DNA from: Nitrosopumilaceae archaeon
Lineage (GTDB): Archaea; Thermoproteota; Nitrososphaeria; Nitrososphaerales; Nitrosopumilaceae
NCBI GenBank assembly: GCA_024644385.1
Contig: JAHELB010000002.1
Span: 1-64,000, forward strand
Direction of reading: 5' to 3'
Length of the DNA stretch: 64,000 nt
The stretch's first letter is position 1. Each line of letters opens with the position of its first letter. Under the pieces are notes generated by a model. It searched no databases. It was not told the origin of the DNA and saw only the letters and a list, made by a program, of their open reading frames with translations. Shown here piece by piece: positions 49,409-59,480 of the stretch. A program made the translations under genes and the position numbers.

Positions 49409-49873
49409 ATGGAATCTAGGGCTAGAGGTATTACGGTAAAGAATATTATGAATAAATCGATTATTTCCGTTGACGCCACTCTTTCTTCCAATGAGGCTGC
49501 AAAAATGATGGAAGATACAAAAGTAGGTGCCGTAATTGTGATGGAGAACAACACGCCGATAGGGATTGTTACAGATAGAGATTTTGCAATTAAAATTGTA
49601 GCTCATGCTTATCAAATTACAACTCCAGTAAAACAGATCATGTCTTCTCCACTTATTGCCACCAGTCCAGATGAAACAGTTTTGATGGCTGCAGATCTAA
49701 TGTATACCAGGGATATCAGGAAATTGCCTGTAATTGACAATGACAAAGTGGTGGGGATAGTTACAGCTTCAGATCTAGTTAAACAACTAGCTATATCAAC
49801 TGAGGAGGATATCCAAAAAATGTATCATGAAACTGTAATCAAGGTTTACAAACAATATAGTCCTTATAATTAA
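49409..49873 (+). CDS. CBS-pair protein
   Basis: EAAKMMEDTKVGAVIVMENNTPIGIVTDRDFAIKI; KVVGIVTASDLVKQL. Confidence 0.92.
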   Translation: MESRARGITVKNIMNKSIISVDATLSSNEAAKMMEDTKVGAVIVMENNTPIGIVTDRDFAIKIVAHAYQITTPVKQIMSSPLIATSPDETVLMAADLMYTRDIRKLPVIDNDKVVGIVTASDLVKQLAISTEEDIQKMYHETVIKVYKQYSPYN

Positions 49874-50253
49874 CCTTGATTAACTAAGGTAGTCATTATA
49901 GATTTTCCTGCAATTAAGGCACCAATTGATAACCCAATGTTTGTTACAATATTAACTGCTAATGTTGTATAATGATGATTATCTAATAGATTGCTAGAAT
50001 CAAGGGCAAAAGAAGACATGGTTGTCAAAGATCCACAAAATCCTACAGCCGCTAATAGAGAATATCTACCATCGAGATTCCATTGTTCTGATAATACTAT
50101 AAAAATTCCTAAAACGAAGGCTCCAATAATGTTAACAATCAAAACATTCACTGGAAGGGTATTGAAAATTAACGGTGATTCAGTAATCTTGTACCTTAAA
50201 AAAGCGCCAAAAACAGATCCTACTGCCAAAAAAATAAATTCTAAACCTTTCAT
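49870..50253 (-). CDS. crcB: CrcB/Fluc fluoride channel
   Basis: VGSVFGAFLRYKI, LIVNIIGAFVLGIF, GFCGSLTTMSSFA. Confidence 0.93.
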   Translation of the reverse strand: MKGLEFIFLAVGSVFGAFLRYKITESPLIFNTLPVNVLIVNIIGAFVLGIFIVLSEQWNLDGRYSLLAAVGFCGSLTTMSSFALDSSNLLDNHHYTTLAVNIVTNIGLSIGALIAGKSIMTTLVNQG

Positions 50254-50448
50254 TTTCTATCCACTATTATCGTCTTTTTTAATAGTATTAACATGACTTG
50301 ATATCAATTTGATTCCACACGTAAAGTAAATTATAATAATTTAATTTTAATTTAGATTATGAAAAATAGATTGATTTAGACTCCTTCGTTTAATTTATCA
50401 TGAAAAATGTAACTAGGATTTTTATAGGTTCGGTATTTTTCCAAGCTA

Positions 50449-50640
50449 ATGACCCTTAAACTTCGCTGCGATGAATATGGGTTTGAGTGTGATTTTTCTT
50501 TAGAAGGAGAAAAAAGCCTTGAACTACTCGAAAAGCTAAGAATACATTTTGAGGAAGAACATGGAATAGAATATCCGATTGATGCAGTAATTCAGATGAT
50601 TGTAAACCGTGGCCATTCTCTTGATTCTATAAAGAAATAG
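50449..50640 (+). CDS. Small conserved hypothetical
   Basis: LRCDEYGFECDF...HFEEEHGIEY: possible Cys2/His2-like site. Confidence 0.6.
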   Translation: MTLKLRCDEYGFECDFSLEGEKSLELLEKLRIHFEEEHGIEYPIDAVIQMIVNRGHSLDSIKK

Positions 50641-50820
50641 AAAATTTTAAGAATTAATTTTTTATTTATTTTTAACATTTATTAGAATGTATGATATATT
50701 AAAAAATAAGTTTAGTTTTAGAAATTAATGAGGAATTTTTGGTGAAGAAAGTCTTATTTTGATTTCAAAATTACCTCCTTCGATTTGTTTTTATGTTTTG
50801 TATAACATTTACTAGTAGTA

Positions 50821-51741
50821 GTGGTAGCGTATTATTCTAGTGATTATGATGTCAAGTGTCAACTCGATACTTGCAAAACCTACCCTGTGATAACAGATTC
50901 AAATAGAGGAGAAGTTTTTTGCGGGGGTTGCGGGCTTGTCTTAGTGCAAAACTTGGACGACATGTCACAAGAAAATCATAGTTATAGTTCAGAAGATTTT
51001 ATGAAAAATGCCAGAACGGGTCCTGCAACATCACTTACAATGTACGATAAAGGATTATCAACGGTGATAGGAACTAACAAGGATTCTTCTGGAAACAGTT
51101 TATCAAGTAAAACCAAGTTTGAATTTAAAAGACTTCGCACATGGGACCAAAGGAGTAAATCAAAAACAACTTCTTCATTAAGTAAGGCCTTTACACTATT
51201 ACATGGAATGAAAACGAAAATTGGGGTATCTAATAATGTAGTCGAAAATGCGGCATATATTTATCGAAAAGCAGTAAGTGCCAAACTTACAAGAGGGCGA
51301 ACTATGTCATCATTAATTGCAGCATCTTTGTATGCTTCATGTAGGCAAAATAATATCCCTCGTACCCTAGACGATATTGCGCTTGCTGGAAATGTGGAGC
51401 GAAGGATTTTATCAAGAGATCTAAGAACAATCATAAAAAAACTATCCTTGAATCTGAATCAATATGATACTGCATCATTTATTGTAAAGATTTCAAATAA
51501 CATGAATTTAGGTGAAAAAACTAAAAGAGATGCCTTTGAAATTCTAAAAAGATGTGAAGATGAAGGAATTACCGCAGGAAAACACCCTGTTGCACAGGCA
51601 GCCGCATCATTATATATTGCATGTATTGTTAATGGGGAAAAAATTAGTCAAAAAAAGTTTTCAGTTGAATCTGGAGTTAGCGATGTTACAATTCGAAATC
51701 GGGCATCATTAATCAAAAAGACTTTAAGAATAGCTGACTAG
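50821..51741 (+). CDS. tfb: Transcription initiation factor IIB (GTG start)
   Basis: Zn ribbon C...C...CGGCGLV, two cyclin-fold repeats (LIAASLYASCRQNNIPRTLDDIA; AAASLYIACIVNGEKISQKKF). Confidence 0.95.
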   Translation: MVAYYSSDYDVKCQLDTCKTYPVITDSNRGEVFCGGCGLVLVQNLDDMSQENHSYSSEDFMKNARTGPATSLTMYDKGLSTVIGTNKDSSGNSLSSKTKFEFKRLRTWDQRSKSKTTSSLSKAFTLLHGMKTKIGVSNNVVENAAYIYRKAVSAKLTRGRTMSSLIAASLYASCRQNNIPRTLDDIALAGNVERRILSRDLRTIIKKLSLNLNQYDTASFIVKISNNMNLGEKTKRDAFEILKRCEDEGITAGKHPVAQAAASLYIACIVNGEKISQKKFSVESGVSDVTIRNRASLIKKTLRIAD

Positions 51742-51746
51742 GTTAA

Positions 51747-52130
51747 TTATAAAATTGTTATTGACGAAAAAGGTTTTTCATATAATATTTCTTGAAGTTG
51801 ACTTACCAATTCCATTATTACTTTGATCTGCTCCAAAGTTATCGCTCTAAGATTTTCAATTATTTTATTTAATTCATTAATTTGTATCTGTAAGTTGAGA
51901 TTTTCCTCTCTTAGTTTTGAATTTTCTTCTTTTAATTTTTGAATTTTTTCTGTATCACTTTCTTCTGGAAATGGGTCTCGAATTGGTTCAGGTTCTGGAA
52001 CTTTAATAGGTTTAGGTTCTGGAGATGGTTCTGGTATTTTTGGTGGCTCTGGCTCTTGAGCAAAAACTGGTAAAATTAAAAATAATGAAAAAATAATTAT
52101 TATTAATCCAAAGTTTAAATTCTTTTTCAA
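51747..52130 (-). CDS. Secreted Pro/Glu-rich protein with coiled coil
   Basis: Signal peptide; PEPEPPKIPEPSPEPKPIKVPEPEPIRDPFPEE; leucine-heptad helix. Confidence 0.6.
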   Translation of the reverse strand: MKKNLNFGLIIIIFSLFLILPVFAQEPEPPKIPEPSPEPKPIKVPEPEPIRDPFPEESDTEKIQKLKEENSKLREENLNLQIQINELNKIIENLRAITLEQIKVIMELVSQLQEILYEKPFSSITIL

Positions 52131-52225
52131 TTAATCATTACCCCAATTTAATGAATTAATTTTTTGTATATGAATATAATTACTGTTTTCTATTACTGAT
52201 AATAGATATGAAATGAAAAAAGAAA

Positions 52226-52444
52226 TTATTTAAAGAAATCAAATTCTTGATCTTTTTTCTGTTTTGGTAGGTCTTCCATAACGGCTTGGACTACTTCATT
52301 ATGATTGTAGGTAAGATGTCGTAGGAATTTTGCAGATTCGTCAGATCTGGTTTTCTCGTCTGCAAACAACATTTCAGGACTACTCAATTCTTTCATCATT
52401 ATATTGCATTCTTTACATGGATCGAAGTCAAGATAGAGTTTCAT
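52226..52444 (-). CDS. Small hypothetical protein with CxxC (CKEC)
   Basis: Complete 72-aa ORF upstream of cdc48 region. Confidence 0.5.
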   Translation of the reverse strand: MKLYLDFDPCKECNIMMKELSSPEMLFADEKTRSDESAKFLRHLTYNHNEVVQAVMEDLPKQKKDQEFDFFK

Positions 52445-52474
52445 AATTTCAAGGTATATTCCTTAGTATTTAGA

Positions 52475-54616
52475 CTATTTTATAGAATGAGTCATGGGTG
52501 ATTCAGTCTTTCTAGGCTTGACTTTATCAATTGCATCTAAAAGATCCCTCTGTGTAATCTTGATTTCCTTTATGTTTGGTGACTTTCCTCCAACATATTT
52601 TTTGAGCGCTGAAATGGCAGCTCTATTGGTAACAGCCGCTATTTCGGCTCCATTAAAGCCATCCGTTAGTTCAACCAGTTTCAAGATGTTTACATCGCTT
52701 GCGAGTGGTTTCTTTTTTGTATGAATGTTGAAAATCTGCTCCCGTCCTTGGGTATCTGGATTTGGTACTTCTATTATCCTATCAAATCTTCCAGGTCTGA
52801 GTAATGCTTCATCTACAATATCTAGTCTATTTGTAGCACCAATTATCAGTACGTTGTGTAATTCTTCAAGTCCATCAATTTCTGTGAGAATTTGAGAAAC
52901 TACACTTTCAGTTACATGAGATTCAGATCCGCCGCTTCCTCTTCTAGGTACTAGCGCATCTACCTCATCAAGAAATATTATACAAGGCGCAGCCTGACGA
53001 GCCTTTCTAAAAATTTCTCGTACTCCCTTTTCTGATTCTCCCACCCATTTTGATAGTAATTCTGGGCCTTTGATACTGATAAAATTAGATTCAGTCATTT
53101 TAGCTAAAGCTTTTGCAATCAAAGTTTTTCCTGTTCCTGGTGGTCCATGTAATAATATTCCTTTAGGAGCTTCCACGTCAACAAAATCAAAAGCTTCTTT
53201 GTATTTGATTGGCCATTCAACTGCCTCTTTAAGTTCTTCCTTTAATTCTGCTAGTCCTCCTACATCATTCCAACTAACATTTGGAATCTGAACTTGCACT
53301 TCACGCAATGCACTTGGTCGAACTTCTTTGAGAGCATCAAGGAAGTCTTCACTTGTTATCTTAATTTTTTGAAGAATTTCAGTTGAAATTTTATCTTCAT
53401 CAAGATCAATTTCAGGTAGAATTCTCCTCAAAGACCTCATCGCCGCTTCTTTAGATAAAACTTCTAAGTCTGCACCGACAAAACCATGGGTAGATTTGGA
53501 GATTTGGTTAAGGTCAACCGTTTCATCAATTGGCATTCCACGGGTATGAATAGAAAGTATTTCGTGTCTTCCTTCTGCGTCAGGAATTCCAATCTCTATT
53601 TCTCTGTCTAGTCTTCCTGGTCGTCTAAGAGCAGGATCAATTGAATCTGGTCTGTTTGTGGCTGCAATTACTATTACTTTTCCCCTACTTTTCATTCCGT
53701 CCATTAATGTCAAAAGCTGGGAAACTATTCTTTTTTCAAGTTCTCCGGAAACCTCCTCTCTTTTAGGTGCAATGGAATCGATTTCGTCTATGAAAATTAT
53801 ACTTGGGGCGTTTTCTTCTGCTTGCTTGAAAATATCTCGTATTCTCTCTTCGCTCTCTCCATAATATTTTCCCATAATCTCAGGTCCGCTAAGCGAGATA
53901 AAGTGAGCGTTAGTCTCACCTGCAACTGCTTTTGCCAAAAGAGTTTTTCCTGTTCCTGGAGGCCCGTACAATAATACTCCTTTTGGAGCTTCAACTCCAA
54001 TTTTTTCAAATAATTCCGGATGTCTCATTGGTAATTCAACCATTTCACGTATTTTTTGGACTTCAATTTTTAAACCACCTAATTCATCATATGTAATTCG
54101 AGGAACTGATGCATCGATTGCTTTGGTCATTGGACCAAGTTTGAAAACAGTATTTTCTGTTACAATTACTGGTTTTGATGGTTTGGTACTTGTAATCACA
54201 AACTGAATTCTTCCTCCCATTTGTGTACTTAATGCGATTGTATCTCCGGCTGTAAATACATGATTCAAATAATTATAAACCATATATTCTTGCAATCCCT
54301 CAATGGAAACTTTTTCTGTTGGGGATAAGATAATTTGTTCTGCAGATACTGCTTCGACAGATTTAATAGAAATTTTATCTCCAATTCCTGCACCAATATT
54401 TTGTCTTGTAATTCCATCAATTTTGATTAAGCCTGTTCCATATTCTTCTGGAGAACCTGGCCAAAGCTTTACATGTGTTTTTTTATTGTAAGTTAATTCT
54501 AAAATTTGTCCTGTATTCCAATTCGTATCTTCAATAATTTTTGGATCAACTATAGCTCTTCCTCTTCCCACATGTTGTTGTGGAATTTCTTCAATTTTTA
54601 AAATAATTTCACTCAT
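52475..54616 (-). CDS. CDC48/VAT family AAA+ ATPase
   Basis: Double [62 protein letters not shown]. Confidence 0.97.
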   Translation of the reverse strand: MSEIILKIEEIPQQHVGRGRAIVDPKIIEDTNWNTGQILELTYNKKTHVKLWPGSPEEYGTGLIKIDGITRQNIGAGIGDKISIKSVEAVSAEQIILSPTEKVSIEGLQEYMVYNYLNHVFTAGDTIALSTQMGGRIQFVITSTKPSKPVIVTENTVFKLGPMTKAIDASVPRITYDELGGLKIEVQKIREMVELPMRHPELFEKIGVEAPKGVLLYGPPGTGKTLLAKAVAGETNAHFISLSGPEIMGKYYGESEERIRDIFKQAEENAPSIIFIDEIDSIAPKREEVSGELEKRIVSQLLTLMDGMKSRGKVIVIAATNRPDSIDPALRRPGRLDREIEIGIPDAEGRHEILSIHTRGMPIDETVDLNQISKSTHGFVGADLEVLSKEAAMRSLRRILPEIDLDEDKISTEILQKIKITSEDFLDALKEVRPSALREVQVQIPNVSWNDVGGLAELKEELKEAVEWPIKYKEAFDFVDVEAPKGILLHGPPGTGKTLIAKALAKMTESNFISIKGPELLSKWVGESEKGVREIFRKARQAAPCIIFLDEVDALVPRRGSGGSESHVTESVVSQILTEIDGLEELHNVLIIGATNRLDIVDEALLRPGRFDRIIEVPNPDTQGREQIFNIHTKKKPLASDVNILKLVELTDGFNGAEIAAVTNRAAISALKKYVGGKSPNIKEIKITQRDLLDAIDKVKPRKTESPMTHSIK

Positions 54617-54645
54617 TTAATCACCATAAAAAATTTTTGGGGGGG

Positions 54646-55143
54646 TTATTCAACCTCCACCGTTTTACCCTTGGGTTTTTCATCCTTTGCTAGTTTAAAG
54701 ACTAGCTCAAGAATCCCATTTTTGTACGAAGCTTTTGCAGAATTTTCCTCAACTTTGTATTGTATTGGAACATTGACGTGATATTGTTTTTCTCCGTGTT
54801 CTGCAGAAATATTTACTAATTTGTCTTGTACCAAAATCTTGACATCAGATTTTTCAACCCCTGGCATCTCAGCTACAAGTTTTACAAGTTTTTCTTTATC
54901 ATCAAAGATTGTGTCAACGACAGGTTCTCTTGTTTTGGATTCTGGAAGTGACTCAGGTTTTACATTTCCATATTCTTGTACAATGGGTTTTCCATTAGGC
55001 CCGACAGTCATTGTATAACCATAATAATATGGACCGTCCTTTGCTCCCTTGGTTTTGAATTCCTCAAAAATGTCATCTATATCAAAAAAAGAGCTTGACA
55101 TTTTTTTGAAGATTCGATTGAATTCATCGTCAAATATTGTCAT
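54646..55143 (-). CDS. Hsp20/alpha-crystallin family
   Basis: KLVKLVAEMPGVEKSDVKILVQDKLVNISAEHGEKQYH; YKNGILELVFK. Confidence 0.88.
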   Translation of the reverse strand: MTIFDDEFNRIFKKMSSSFFDIDDIFEEFKTKGAKDGPYYYGYTMTVGPNGKPIVQEYGNVKPESLPESKTREPVVDTIFDDKEKLVKLVAEMPGVEKSDVKILVQDKLVNISAEHGEKQYHVNVPIQYKVEENSAKASYKNGILELVFKLAKDEKPKGKTVEVE

Positions 55144-55157
55144 ATTTATCTACTATA

Positions 55158-55173
55158 TGTAATATATATTACA
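55158..55173. promoter_or_regulatory. 16-bp perfect palindrome TGTAATATATATTACA in hsp20 promoter region
   Basis: 15-30 nt upstream of the hsp20 start codon, overlapping the expected TATA region. Confidence 0.6.
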
Positions 55174-55263
55174 ATATATAAATTTTACTTACAAATACAT
55201 TATTTCTTACATAATGCTATTATATTTGACATTATATAAGATTATTTGGTGAGGCTAACTAAC

Positions 55264-55917
55264 ATGTCAGTACCTGAAGTAGTCAGAGAAATCATAACAC
55301 GAAATCGGTCAATTTTTGACTGTATGAAAATGGATTTAATCAATTACACAGCACTTGCAGTAAAAATTCAACCTGATGTTGAGAGAGTTCTTGGAAATCC
55401 TGTAAACTTGAATACTATTGTAGTTGCGATCAAACGATATGCTGATTCCTTTGAGATAAAGGATGAGGTGGAGGATAAATCTGTGTTAAAAAATGCTAGG
55501 TTATCTCTAACAGATGGAATAGTTGATATTAAATTTTCATTAAATGATTCTCAAGGAATAGATCCTTTAACAATTTTAGATAAATTTTCAAAAATTACTA
55601 GTAACTATGACTTTTTTCGGTCCCCTGACTCGTTTACATTTCTTTCCGAAGACCTAGATGGAATTCGTAGAATCTTTGATTCTCTCCCAAATCAGGAAGA
55701 TATTTTCAATACAGGTTTGGCTAAAATTAAAATTTCTATTCCACCAAACAAGAATAAATCTGATGTAGTATCTTATGTGGCAGAGGTTTTACATGATAAT
55801 GGAATTGAGTTGGTAAATGCGTTTTTCAGCCAAGATAACATAATAATAATTCTGAATGAAAGGGATTCATCAAGAGCATATGACATTCTTCATTCTGACA
55901 TTATTAGAACCTCCTAA
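55264..55917 (+). CDS. Conserved hypothetical, possible regulatory (ACT-like) C-terminal region
   Basis: MSVPEVVREIITRNRSIFDCMKMDLINYTALAVKIQPDVE, ferredoxin-like pattern near C-terminus. Confidence 0.6.
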   Translation: MSVPEVVREIITRNRSIFDCMKMDLINYTALAVKIQPDVERVLGNPVNLNTIVVAIKRYADSFEIKDEVEDKSVLKNARLSLTDGIVDIKFSLNDSQGIDPLTILDKFSKITSNYDFFRSPDSFTFLSEDLDGIRRIFDSLPNQEDIFNTGLAKIKISIPPNKNKSDVVSYVAEVLHDNGIELVNAFFSQDNIIIILNERDSSRAYDILHSDIIRTS

Positions 55918-55982
55918 GTTCGTGTTTTTCTGGAAAGCCAAACTCATAGGATATATTCTACCATTTTGGGAGGTAAATCCTA

Positions 55983-57338
55983 TTGGTAAAAAATAAGAAA
56001 AAAATTGTCATTTTGGGGGGTGGATATGGAGGAGTTGAATGCACTAGAAAATTAGAGGGTTATTTTAAGAAAAATGATGAAATTGAAATTGTTCTTATCA
56101 GCGAAGATAACTTTCTATTATTTACACCAATGCTTCCTCAGGTAGCAGCTGGGATGCTTGCAACCAGACATATAGTAATGCCAATTCGTACAATTATAAA
56201 AAAAACAACATTTTATGAAGGGAGGATAAAAAACATCGATCCTTATGGGAAGATTGTAAATTTGTGGGGAACCAATGAAAAGAGAGGAGTTTCTATTCAT
56301 TATGATTTTCTTGTAGTTTCACTTGGAAGTGAAACTAATTTCTTTGGTATGAGTGATGTGGAAAAATATTCCTACACAATTAAGAACCTAAACGATGCCA
56401 TGACAATTCGAAATAGGGTAATTGATATGTTAGAACAAGCTGAAAATGAACCAAATCCAATCCTTAGGAAGAGTTTACTTAATTTTGTAATTGTTGGTGG
56501 AGGTTTTGCTGGAATTGAAACAGCGGGAGAACTTATGGATTTTTTGTTAGATGCGAGAAAATATTATCCTAATATCGAGAAAGGTGAGATCAAGGTATCT
56601 GTTTTAGAAGCTTTACCAAATATTTTACCTGGATTTAGTGAAAAGTTAGCAAAGTTTGCCCATAGGTTATTGACAAAACATGGAATCGTAATTAAATTAA
56701 AAACAGCTGTAACAAGTTTTGACGGACATGAGATAATGACGAAAAGAATTGAGGAAAAGATAGAGAATTCAGAAATCTCAGAAAAAGAAGCAATTCAAAC
56801 CAAGACAATGATTTGGACAGCCGGGGTTACCCCTGTTAATACCATTAAAAGATCAATGTTTAAAACTGAAAGAGGAAAAATAATCGTAAATGACTTTTTA
56901 GAAGTTCCTCAATTCCCTGGAGTTTTTGCAATTGGTGATTGTGCTCTTTTTGTAGACCCAACCACGGATCGACCATTTCCTCCAACAGCACAACTAGCTG
57001 AGGCTCAAGCAAAAGCAGCTGCATATAATTTGTATTCCTTAATTAGAAATCAAACCATGAGGAAATTTGAATATAAATCACGTGGACAAATGGCAATTAT
57101 AGGAAAAAGGAATGGGGTCGCTTCTTTTTTTGGGATGAATATTAGTGGTATTTGGGCTTGGGCTTTATGGAGAAATGTTTACATTTCAAAAATCCCCAAG
57201 TGGGATAAACGATTAAGAGTTTTATTAGATTGGACCATTGATATGTTTTTTGATAGAGATATTTCGAGATTAAGGTTTTCAGATAAAGAAACATCAAAGG
57301 AATACAAAGTTCTTGATGAGGTTGATGATGTTTGGTAA
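55983..57338 (+). CDS. Type II NADH dehydrogenase-like FAD oxidoreductase (TTG start)
   Basis: IVILGGGYGGVECTRKL, FVIVGGGFAGIETAGEL, GVFAIGDCALF, FPPTAQLAEAQA. Confidence 0.93.
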   Translation: MVKNKKKIVILGGGYGGVECTRKLEGYFKKNDEIEIVLISEDNFLLFTPMLPQVAAGMLATRHIVMPIRTIIKKTTFYEGRIKNIDPYGKIVNLWGTNEKRGVSIHYDFLVVSLGSETNFFGMSDVEKYSYTIKNLNDAMTIRNRVIDMLEQAENEPNPILRKSLLNFVIVGGGFAGIETAGELMDFLLDARKYYPNIEKGEIKVSVLEALPNILPGFSEKLAKFAHRLLTKHGIVIKLKTAVTSFDGHEIMTKRIEEKIENSEISEKEAIQTKTMIWTAGVTPVNTIKRSMFKTERGKIIVNDFLEVPQFPGVFAIGDCALFVDPTTDRPFPPTAQLAEAQAKAAAYNLYSLIRNQTMRKFEYKSRGQMAIIGKRNGVASFFGMNISGIWAWALWRNVYISKIPKWDKRLRVLLDWTIDMFFDRDISRLRFSDKETSKEYKVLDEVDDVW

Positions 57339-57397
57339 AAAGAAAATACTCCCTTTTACGCTAGAATTTAAACAATAACTAAATAATTATTTTTGTT

Positions 57398-58915
57398 TTA
57401 TTTTCTAATTTTATAAATTAGAACTGCGGGTGCAACAAAATACATGCCAACATTCAAAAGAATAATACTTGTTCCATAACCTAAGACCTCTTGCTCGGAA
57501 TCAATATTGATATGATTTAGAATTGATAATGATGTTAACATTGGAGTTATTGCAAGTTTTACAGTTTCTTTAAAAATTGGATTTTCTCGCTCTAAATCAG
57601 CTATTATGGGTGAAAAGGAATAGTATAATTGGTTAAATCCACTCATAAAAGCCGCACCAGATTTGGTTGAAAGTAGAATGTTATCTCTTAATTCCCGTAA
57701 TTGTTGCACTTGAGGTGCAAGTTCAGAGCCAAATGTTGCAGTAGCTATTAGACAACCTCCACCCTCCTCACTTGTTGTGGGCTCGGATAATATTTTGAAG
57801 GAATCAACAGAATCATCAAATTTTGATAGTTGGATATCAAAGTCATCCATTCCATTACTGTAAGCAAATGTGTAAAATTTATCAGGGCCAGAAATGGTTG
57901 TCTCCTTAAACTTTACATTAAATGATTGGGTATTAGTCTGGAAAATTCCCTCAGCATTGGTGACATAAGCTTCCATTCCTTTTATTTTTGATTTTTCTTG
58001 CGAGAGTATTATCAGATTACCAGTAGATACTACCTCTTCAAGTAATTCATTTTTTTCTTGTATAAAATCATCAAAGGTTTTTCCTTCCTTTTCAATTATT
58101 CTCAAAGAGATTACGGGATTGATCTCTCCTGTTTGAGGGCCTACTGCTACAACGTCGGGAGTATTTTCATCGGTTTTTGGGGGTGTTTGTAAGGACCAAC
58201 CTTCTGGTGCTGAAAATGAAACATCTAACTCTTCATTTTCAAACAATTGACTTCCCGTTTCAGATATTGGTGTGGTTGGGGTTTCAATTATTTCTTCAAC
58301 TCTTTCAGGTTCCCCTAAATCAAGTATGCCTGGAACCTCGGAGCGATTTTCAGTTGTTGCCTTTATTATCATCGCTTTATCGGCATCAACTGGAATGTCT
58401 CTTGAGCCCGTTTCAAGGGAGGCGATTTTATCTAAAGTTTCAAAACTTTCATCAGTTGCAATTCTTCCAAATACCGTATATTGTTGGTCCAAGAAATTAG
58501 AGTTTTGATGAACGATGAAAAATTGTGAGCCCGCACTATCTGGATTTTGGGCTCTTGCCATTGAAACTATACCACGATTATGTTTAATTGAATTAAATTC
58601 AGCGTTTATAGAATAGCCTGGATTTCCCTGGCCCCAAGAAGTGCTATTATCAATGTTTTTTGTATTGGGATCTCCTCCCTGTATCATAAAACCTGGTATA
58701 ATTCTATGAAAAAGTACTCCATCATAAAATTTACTTTCAGTCAAATTTATGAAGTTTCCAACATGTATTGGAGCATCTTCAGGAAAGAATTCTATTACAA
58801 TTTCTCCTTGATTAGTTTCCAAAATAACTAACTTATCATCAGATTGTCCAAATGATAAATTTGGTATTGTAATTAATACAAATGCAAGGACCAAAAAAAT
58901 GAAAAATTTTTGCAA
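57398..58915 (-). CDS. Secreted cyclophilin-type peptidyl-prolyl isomerase with C-terminal CFI-box-like domain
   Basis: VLFHRIIPGFMIQGGDP, AGSQFFIVHQ; C-terminal GGCLIATATFGSELAPQVQQLRELRDNILLST. Confidence 0.92.
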   Translation of the reverse strand: MQKFFIFLVLAFVLITIPNLSFGQSDDKLVILETNQGEIVIEFFPEDAPIHVGNFINLTESKFYDGVLFHRIIPGFMIQGGDPNTKNIDNSTSWGQGNPGYSINAEFNSIKHNRGIVSMARAQNPDSAGSQFFIVHQNSNFLDQQYTVFGRIATDESFETLDKIASLETGSRDIPVDADKAMIIKATTENRSEVPGILDLGEPERVEEIIETPTTPISETGSQLFENEELDVSFSAPEGWSLQTPPKTDENTPDVVAVGPQTGEINPVISLRIIEKEGKTFDDFIQEKNELLEEVVSTGNLIILSQEKSKIKGMEAYVTNAEGIFQTNTQSFNVKFKETTISGPDKFYTFAYSNGMDDFDIQLSKFDDSVDSFKILSEPTTSEEGGGCLIATATFGSELAPQVQQLRELRDNILLSTKSGAAFMSGFNQLYYSFSPIIADLERENPIFKETVKLAITPMLTSLSILNHINIDSEQEVLGYGTSIILLNVGMYFVAPAVLIYKIRK

Positions 58916-58987
58916 TAAATTTCCTCAAATTATCTTACATAAAAGCCAATTGTATTAGTTTTTAACAAGTCAATTTTATGATCGAAT

Positions 58988-59479
58988 ATGGAACCTGATG
59001 AGAAAATTCAGGCACATTTAGTATCGGTGTGGAGAGAGTCAAAAAAATTCTTTTCTGTTGGGGGAAGAGAAGGCATGTTAATTTTAACGGACAGACATCT
59101 AATGTTTGTTCATAAAACTGAGGCAAAAAAGAAATGGTGGGAAGCAATCAGACAAAGACAAACTGTTCATTTTTTAAAATCAAAAAGTACAATGATTACC
59201 CATGATGGGTATAATGAAGAAAATCTAAAAAATGATTTGGAAAATGAAAAGAATATTGAATTAAGATTTGATGACATTCTAGACATTTCGTTTGAAGAAA
59301 AAATCTGGGGGAGTATATTAATTGTTGAATATCAAAAAAATGAAAAACTTGAGAAACATCAATATTCTATTGCCCAAGATTGGGTAAAATATCCCGCAAA
59401 AGAGCCTACCAAATACATGAAAGTAGATTGGGAACCCTTTGTGCAATATATTAAAGATAGACAAAAAATTACAAGGTAG
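58988..59479 (+). CDS. Conserved hypothetical, PH/GRAM-like
   Basis: REGMLILTDRHLMFVHKTE reminiscent of PH-like bacterial/archaeal domains. Confidence 0.55.
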   Translation: MEPDEKIQAHLVSVWRESKKFFSVGGREGMLILTDRHLMFVHKTEAKKKWWEAIRQRQTVHFLKSKSTMITHDGYNEENLKNDLENEKNIELRFDDILDISFEEKIWGSILIVEYQKNEKLEKHQYSIAQDWVKYPAKEPTKYMKVDWEPFVQYIKDRQKITR

Positions 59480-59480
59480 G

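Noticed and set aside
50254-50448. Possible fluoride riboswitch upstream of crcB
   Set aside because: Gap is AT-rich and lacks the conserved GG-GAUG...GUUCGCC and CUGAUGRUGCC elements; only promoter-like TATA sequences seen
58177-58508. Plus-strand ORFs inside the cyclophilin gene (107 and 78 aa)
   Set aside because: Antisense shadow ORFs of a well-supported CDS; no recognisable family. Same reasoning for other short ORFs opposite genes (e.g. 599-781, 2581-2787, 4380-4619, 53070-53291)
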